DNA of 18,712 nucleotides from CAYVUI01 sp964454745 (GTDB lineage: Bacteria > Planctomycetota > Phycisphaerae > Sedimentisphaerales > Anaerohalosphaeraceae), in assembly GCA_964454745.1 (NCBI GenBank), contig CAYVUI010000090.1, positions 1 through 18,712 on the forward strand, given 5' to 3'. The notes below the pieces were generated by a model. The model was given only the letters and a program-made list of their open reading frames with translations. It ran no database searches and was not told the DNA's origin. Positions 14,899 through 18,712 of this stretch are shown piece by piece. The translations under genes and the position numbers were made by a program. Each line of letters begins with the position of its first letter. Within the stretch, counting starts at the first letter, position 1.

Positions 14899-15753
14899 CT
14901 ACAGCTCCCGGGTGCCGTCCATCTTTTGATAAAGTTGCACGAAGCCGTCTTCAAATCGCGGCGGCAGCAGATTTCCTTTTCGCCAGCCGGCCAGTAGGAG
15001 CTTGAATTTATAACTCACAAGCGGGCTTTCAAGGAAGTGTCTCCGCTCACGGATCAGCTTGAAGCCATAAGATGCGAGAAGTTTTTCCACGGCTTTGGGT
15101 GAATAGAGAACCAGGTGGTCGCTAATCAGCCAGGTGCACTTATTTTTCCGCCAGCGATTTATCCTCGTAAAGCAGTCCGGCAGGGAAAGAAAAAGATAAC
15201 CGGAATCTTTCAGGTGCGAAAGAAGGCTGGTGATAAATGTATGCGGATCGGGGATATGCTCAAGAACATGATGCAGGGTAATAAGATCAAATGTTTGGTT
15301 TGGTAAAAGATCGGTATTCTCATAAGCTTCAAGCTCATAAAGGTTTTCTGCGATCTTTCGATCAATCGTACTTCTTTCCACCAGTGCCGCCTGTTGGACC
15401 TTAAGGGAGGCCGAATGCTTTAAGCAATACAGGTTCTCACCCGTGCCTCCACCGATATCAAGGATGTCATAGTAGGAATCGTGAGCGTTTTTGAGAGATT
15501 CAGTCAAGAAGGCGGCATTGTAGGCGGCGCGTTTGAAGCGGCTGGTAATCTTGCCGGACCCAATGTAATGTTTTAGAAAGTGAATGTCCGAATGAGAGCT
15601 GTATTTTTCCTTGCCGTATTCCGGGCTGTTTTCCATGTTTTGGTAATTGTCCTGAACCAGCAATACGCATTCCGGACACAGGTAAAATCGAAGGCCTGAG
15701 GGGGTCTCGGCGTAAAGAGGCAATTTTGGAGAGTTACAGATCGGGCATTTCAT
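14899..15753 (-). CDS. Class I SAM methyltransferase with N-terminal zinc ribbon
   Basis: Two-part protein of 284 residues. Cys3, Cys6, Cys26 and Cys29 (CPIC ... CPEC) form a four-cysteine zinc ribbon, as found in many sugar or O-antigen-linked methyltransferases. The Methyltransf_23-type domain follows, with motif I DILDIGGGTGEN at 96-107, acidic E126 in ALVERS, and TLHHVLEHIPDP at 159-170. The last 70 residues (FLSLPDCFTR ... HLVLYSPKAVEKLLASYGF) match the usual C-terminal fold of this family. Its ATG overlaps the TGA of the GT9-like gene by four bases (ATGA), and no Shine-Dalgarno is seen. It probably methylates a nucleotide sugar or nascent glycan; the exact position is unknown. Confidence 0.9.
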   Translation of the reverse strand: MKCPICNSPKLPLYAETPSGLRFYLCPECVLLVQDNYQNMENSPEYGKEKYSSHSDIHFLKHYIGSGKITSRFKRAAYNAAFLTESLKNAHDSYYDILDIGGGTGENLYCLKHSASLKVQQAALVERSTIDRKIAENLYELEAYENTDLLPNQTFDLITLHHVLEHIPDPHTFITSLLSHLKDSGYLFLSLPDCFTRINRWRKNKCTWLISDHLVLYSPKAVEKLLASYGFKLIRERRHFLESPLVSYKFKLLLAGWRKGNLLPPRFEDGFVQLYQKMDGTREL

Positions 15754-16673
15754 TGAGTAGGCTCATTTAAAGTCTGGATCACTGCGTTATAAACTTCGTC
15801 CACTGTGATGTTCCGCATGCAAAGCCTGTCATTGGGACATGCCTTCTTCAGTCCGCAGTTCTTGCATTCTACGTCGGAATACAGGTTCATGTCATCCGGG
15901 TACGCCGCCAGTTCATAGGGCTCCCATGCGCTGATCAATACGACGTTGCGAAGACCAACCGCCTTGGCCAGGTGAATCAGTCCTCCCATATAGCTGATAA
16001 AGGTCCGGGCGTTTTCAAGCACACGGCCTGTTTCTCGAAAGCTCATTTGCCCGGTCAGGTCAACCACACCGTCAAGAATTTCATCGGTCTGGACACCAAC
16101 CTGAACGATTTGAATGTCCTGGTTGTTTTCAGAGAAATAAGCCTTCAGTCGGAAGATCAGCTCCTGCCATCGATCCCAGAACCAGGCTTTGTTTACAGTA
16201 AAGGAAACCTTGGAGTGCGGTTCAACGCAGAGATAATTCTTTGCTGCAAGGCCGTGCTGTTCAAGAATTTGATCGGCCTTTTGTACTTCATCTTCAGTCA
16301 GAACAATGCGCGGCTTTACCGTGGCATCGTTGATATCATGCATGTCGCAGGCAATCTGGATCGCATGTTTTCCCGTGCGGTAATGGATTCTTTCCTCGTC
16401 ATCTCCGTCCGCATAGATATATCGCGGATCATTCATGTTGATGACAATGGTGTCCTGGTTTGTATATTGGTGTTTCGCAAAAAACCACTCAAACGGATCA
16501 TAAATGCCTGCGATATCAGGATTGTTGTGGTAGATGATATGATCGGGATGCTTGCGTCTGCATAAAAAATCTTTGAGAGATCGATGATAGCGCAGAACGA
16601 CCTTTTTCTCAGGATGTCTTTCCCTGAGATTTCGAAACAAGCCTGTCCAGATCAAAGCGCCTCCGTATCCCAT
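15750..16673 (-). CDS. GT9-like (heptosyltransferase-related) glycosyltransferase with shortened N-terminus
   Basis: GT-B protein related to ADP-heptose:LPS heptosyltransferases, 307 residues. Family features are the C-terminal YLCVEPHSKVSF, VVDLTGQMSFRETGRVLENA, and SYMGGLIHLAKAVGLRNVVL (about 228-246), where GT9 proteins have S-G-x-x-H-x-A-x-A. A four-cysteine cluster, CKNCGLKKACPNDRLCM, precedes the last helix, as in many GT9 members. The N-terminus, MGYGGALIWTGLFRNLRERH, starts at the glycine loop and lacks the first beta strand (usually K-I-L-I-I-R) that precedes it. It cannot be longer: the codon two before ATG is the in-frame TAA of the upstream methyltransferase. GGAG nine bases before ATG supports this start. 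Donor may be a heptose or another sugar. Confidence 0.82.
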   Translation of the reverse strand: MGYGGALIWTGLFRNLRERHPEKKVVLRYHRSLKDFLCRRKHPDHIIYHNNPDIAGIYDPFEWFFAKHQYTNQDTIVINMNDPRYIYADGDDEERIHYRTGKHAIQIACDMHDINDATVKPRIVLTEDEVQKADQILEQHGLAAKNYLCVEPHSKVSFTVNKAWFWDRWQELIFRLKAYFSENNQDIQIVQVGVQTDEILDGVVDLTGQMSFRETGRVLENARTFISYMGGLIHLAKAVGLRNVVLISAWEPYELAAYPDDMNLYSDVECKNCGLKKACPNDRLCMRNITVDEVYNAVIQTLNEPTQ

Positions 16674-16676
16674 CGT

Positions 16677-17486
16677 TTATTTCTCCGGGGCCGAATCCGT
16701 GCGTTTCCCACGAAGCAGGATCCATTTCCAATTGTCATCCTTGCGGACATGGATCACTTCCCTGAAGTACTTGAGCAGCAGTTTAAAGACATCCTCTTCA
16801 TGTTCCCATTCTACGGCTTCAAAGCCCCCGCCTTCCTGGATTGCAATATCATAGAGTACATAACCGTCAGGTTGAATAGCCCGTGCATGCTCCTTGAAAA
16901 AAGCATTGAGATCGAAGGCGTGGTCAACAGCGTTGCAATAGATCAAGTCCAGGGTGGAATCTTCCGCGTCCAGGTGCATAAAGTCGCCGGGCTTTACGTA
17001 TGGATTATCCGGCCCGGGATTGAGATCGATGCCCCAGGCGTTTTTAAAGCCAAGATCCCGCAGAACGGCAACCTCGGTACCCTGCCTGGCACCGGCACAG
17101 ATTATATTCGCGTTTTTATCAATCAGCTCGTGAAGGTGTCGGAAGCGGTTGAAGAATTTAAGCCGAAAATTTGCCACTTCCGCAGGGGTAAGCCCGCCCC
17201 GTGCTTTGAGCATTTCGGACCATTTTTGTTTCTGATGCGTCACATATTCGTCATAATTTTCATAATCCCGGTATTGCAGGCCATCCTGGGTTTTTGTGTT
17301 CTTCCATCCTTCACGGTCATGGTGTTTGCTCCGGACCGGATGCTTGTCACGGTCATGGATGTATTGTTTGTCTATGTGCTTTTTCAGTTGGGCTTCGTAG
17401 CCGATTCCACCCGGCCAGAAACGGCAGAGTAAGGTTTTTATCCAAAAGTTCAGGTGTAACGGCTTAGGGCTCAAGCGTTTTTTCAT
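16677..17486 (-). CDS. Class I SAM-dependent methyltransferase, glycan operon
   Basis: 269-residue protein with a long polar, charged N-terminal region (1-120; many Lys, His, Asp, Tyr) followed by a methyltransferase Rossmann core. Motif I is IICAGARQGTEVA at 128-140, less glycine-rich than normal (A-G-A-R-Q-G), and the acidic ribose contact is D154 in GIDLNPG. DLIYCNAVDHAFDLNAFFKEH around 180-200 is the post-core helix. GYVLYDIAIQEGGGFEAVEW resembles the usual strand 5 region. GGGAG eight bases before ATG gives one of the better ribosome sites in the operon. It lies 23 bases after the first GT2 gene and in the same frame as the next gene, separated by TAA-ACG. It likely methylates a glycan intermediate; lower certainty than the other two methyltransferases. 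Confidence 0.8.
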   Translation of the reverse strand: MKKRLSPKPLHLNFWIKTLLCRFWPGGIGYEAQLKKHIDKQYIHDRDKHPVRSKHHDREGWKNTKTQDGLQYRDYENYDEYVTHQKQKWSEMLKARGGLTPAEVANFRLKFFNRFRHLHELIDKNANIICAGARQGTEVAVLRDLGFKNAWGIDLNPGPDNPYVKPGDFMHLDAEDSTLDLIYCNAVDHAFDLNAFFKEHARAIQPDGYVLYDIAIQEGGGFEAVEWEHEEDVFKLLLKYFREVIHVRKDDNWKWILLRGKRTDSAPEK

Positions 17487-17509
17487 GTCAGCAGCTCCCG
17501 GGTTTTACA

Positions 17510-18523
17510 TTAAAAACTTGCATATTTTTTCAGATGAATTAAATCATGTATTCTTTCCTGCCAGTCTGTTCCATTGGAATAATAGATATCGAGAAAAAAA
17601 TGCTTTCCAAACTGGAGGTAATTCTTTGCTTTTGCATGAACGGTCCATGCGAAACGATGTGCCCGTGCATAGCAGCGGCGGCGGACGGGTGCAAATTTAT
17701 CTGCTGTTTGCGAGTTTGTAAAAATCTTATTCGCAACGATAAGTCTTTCGCCCGCCCGGCAACGATCCCATACATTGCTTTTAATGTTATGATAAATACG
17801 GACAAAAGTCAGGGTTCTGTCAAGGTGGATCGGCGGTTCCTGAGCTGCGAGCCGCACAAGAATGTCGGCGTCCATGATATAATGGAGGGATTCATCAATG
17901 CCGCCGACTTGACGTACGAGGTCAAGTTTCATGAGTGATCCCGGCTGCGCGCCGGCCTTTAAAGTTCTCACGGCCTCCTCACTTGTCGGCCAGAAAGAGA
18001 TAGTGTTGGTCTCGCTGACCGGGTCACGTTTCAGGATTTGGTCCTGGTCATCCAGGAAAATGCGGCCGCCGTGTACATAAGAGGCTTGTGGGTGCGCCTC
18101 CATAGCGATTGCAGCATAGATAAGACTGGCCGGAGTCAGCAGGTCGTCGGAATTAACCCAGTTGAAGTATTTGCCGCCGGACCGTTCAATGCCCATATTG
18201 ATTGCGTGGCTTTGTCCGCGGTCCCTCTCGCTTTGCCAGTAGTGCAGCCAGGGTTCGTATTTTTTGATTACTTCTACGGACCCGTCTGTGCTGCCGCCGT
18301 CCATGACCAGCAGTTCGAGATCCGGGTACCCTTGCAGCAATACGGAACGAATGGCCTGTTCAAGATACTGGGCCTGGTTAAAGGAAGGAATCACAATGCT
18401 GATTTTGGGCAGTGTGCCTTTGTGTGGGCCCAGCAAGTCTTCCACTTCGCTTTGCTCTGTAAAAGGAAACCCCTGTTTCTCAGTCAGCGGATTTGGTAAA
18501 TCCTGGATGTCGGGACATTTCAT
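17510..18523 (-). CDS. GT2 family glycosyltransferase, first gene of the glycan operon
   Basis: GT-A glycosyltransferase of 337 residues. It has the extra N-terminal cap CPDIQDLPNPLTEKQGFPFTEQ (3-24 in pieces), a stretch commonly found before GT2 domains of this type, where family members read C-P-x-L-x-D-L-P-P-P. Then come ISIVIPSFNQAQYLEQAIRS, MDGGSTDGS (74-82), DRGQSHAINMGI (101-112) and the metal motif NSDD (124-127). QPGSLMK and MDADILVRL lie further on. The last 80 residues are basic and helical. ATG 18523 is preferred; TTG 18529 would add two residues. No strong ribosome site is seen before either. It begins the operon, so the 178 bases upstream should hold its promoter. Confidence 0.9.
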   Translation of the reverse strand: MKCPDIQDLPNPLTEKQGFPFTEQSEVEDLLGPHKGTLPKISIVIPSFNQAQYLEQAIRSVLLQGYPDLELLVMDGGSTDGSVEVIKKYEPWLHYWQSERDRGQSHAINMGIERSGGKYFNWVNSDDLLTPASLIYAAIAMEAHPQASYVHGGRIFLDDQDQILKRDPVSETNTISFWPTSEEAVRTLKAGAQPGSLMKLDLVRQVGGIDESLHYIMDADILVRLAAQEPPIHLDRTLTFVRIYHNIKSNVWDRCRAGERLIVANKIFTNSQTADKFAPVRRRCYARAHRFAWTVHAKAKNYLQFGKHFFLDIYYSNGTDWQERIHDLIHLKKYASF

Positions 18524-18589
18524 AATCAAAAGGTGTTACCTTGCTGAAATGATTACAGTTTTATTACAACCGTCTGGCCGGTCGTTAAA

Positions 18590-18617
18590 TAGATAGGGTG
18601 TTCTTTTTTCTTTGCAA
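18590..18617 (-). promoter_or_regulatory. Possible promoter of the glycan operon
   Basis: On the - strand TTGCAA (18617-18612) and TATCTA (18595-18590) are 16 bases apart, about 67 bases before ATG 18523. Each hexamer is only a partial match. TTGCAA is its own reverse complement, and reads forward to TAATTT at 18634-18639 with the same 16-base spacing, so it could serve both directions. Weak evidence. Confidence 0.22.
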
Positions 18618-18701
18618 AGAATTCGTCTACCGCTAATTTTGCTCCCGGGCAGGATAGATACTACTTCCGATTGAAAATACCCGTTTTCAGGTGTTTGGAA
18701 T

Positions 18702-18712
18702 ATGAAAGTTTT
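18702..18712 (+). CDS. Possible start of a divergent gene, cut by the window end
   Basis: ATG AAA GTT TT at 18702 would begin M-K-V-(F/L), a common N-terminus of Rossmann-fold proteins. AGGTG at 18689-18693 lies eight bases upstream, a good ribosome-binding site and better than that of most genes here. Only three full codons are inside the window, so nothing can be said of its function. Confidence 0.4.

Noticed and set aside
15972..16565. 197-codon + strand open frame opposite the GT9-like gene
   Set aside because: Antisense shadow: the - strand protein carries the GT9 H-x-A and cysteine motifs.
16584..17432. 282-codon + strand open frame opposite the methyltransferase and GT9-like genes
   Set aside because: The - strand reading has SAM motif I, a strong ribosome site and operon spacing; the + strand translation has no family resemblance.
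14901..18650. Recurrent GCTCCCGGG at about 14904, 17493 and 18641
   Set aside because: Two copies are explained as ribosome-site or coding sequence ahead of genes, the third is isolated; no regular spacing or flanking similarity.
1..18712. CRISPR arrays, tRNA or rRNA genes, insertion sequences, integrase genes
   Set aside because: No regularly spaced repeats, cloverleaf-like segments, transposase motifs or long terminal repeats were seen by reading both strands.

Overview
The window joins two unrelated gene blocks tail to tail. Bases 1-7166 (+ strand) form a glycan-use block with two secreted-type parallel beta-helix proteins, a WYL-domain regulator between them, and a uroporphyrinogen-decarboxylase (URO-D) family protein fused operon-style to the second beta-helix gene. 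Bases 7160-18523 (- strand) form a twelve-gene surface-glycan assembly block: five GT2 glycosyltransferases, two GT4-type glycosyltransferases, one GT9-like glycosyltransferase, three class I SAM methyltransferases and one unrecognised protein that is probably an alpha/alpha toroid. The two blocks overlap by 7 bases at their 3' ends.

The gene style suggests an anaerobic, polysaccharide-degrading member of the PVC group (Planctomycetota/Phycisphaerae, Lentisphaerota or Kiritimatiellota). The clues are beta-helix enzymes with CBM9-like N-termini, URO-D paralogues beside sugar genes, WYL regulators and patchy Shine-Dalgarno use. This is inference from gene content, because the window has no rRNA or other marker gene.

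Left block: the first beta-helix gene is cut by the window start. Its reading frame is open from base 1, and its first 22 residues align with residues 413-429 of the second beta-helix protein, so about 400 N-terminal residues probably lie outside. A carbohydrate-binding-like beta-sandwich is inserted near its C-terminus. The WYL regulator (2248-3261) follows, with a 21-bp inverted repeat (6-9-6) in its leader. Another repeat of the same geometry but different sequence lies just upstream of the second beta-helix gene. That gene (3429-6053) has a signal peptide, a CBM9-like domain and a beta-helix. The URO-D protein starts at the base after its stop codon. A testable idea is that the beta-helix enzymes release a methylated sugar and the cytoplasmic URO-D protein handles its methyl group.

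Right block, in transcription order from 18523 down to 7160: GT2, methyltransferase, GT9-like, zinc-ribbon methyltransferase, GT4, toroid-like protein, methyltransferase, GT4, GT2, a 126-base gap, then GT2, GT2, GT2. Spacing is mostly -4 to +11 bases with several ATGA overlaps, so this is one operon, possibly with an internal promoter in the 126-base gap. No initiating transferase, flippase, polymerase or ABC exporter is in view; these should lie outside the window. At the right edge a divergent gene may begin at 18702, sharing a 178-base intergenic region with the glycan operon.

No tRNA, rRNA, CRISPR array, insertion sequence or integrase was seen. No stretch over 300 bases lacks a gene.
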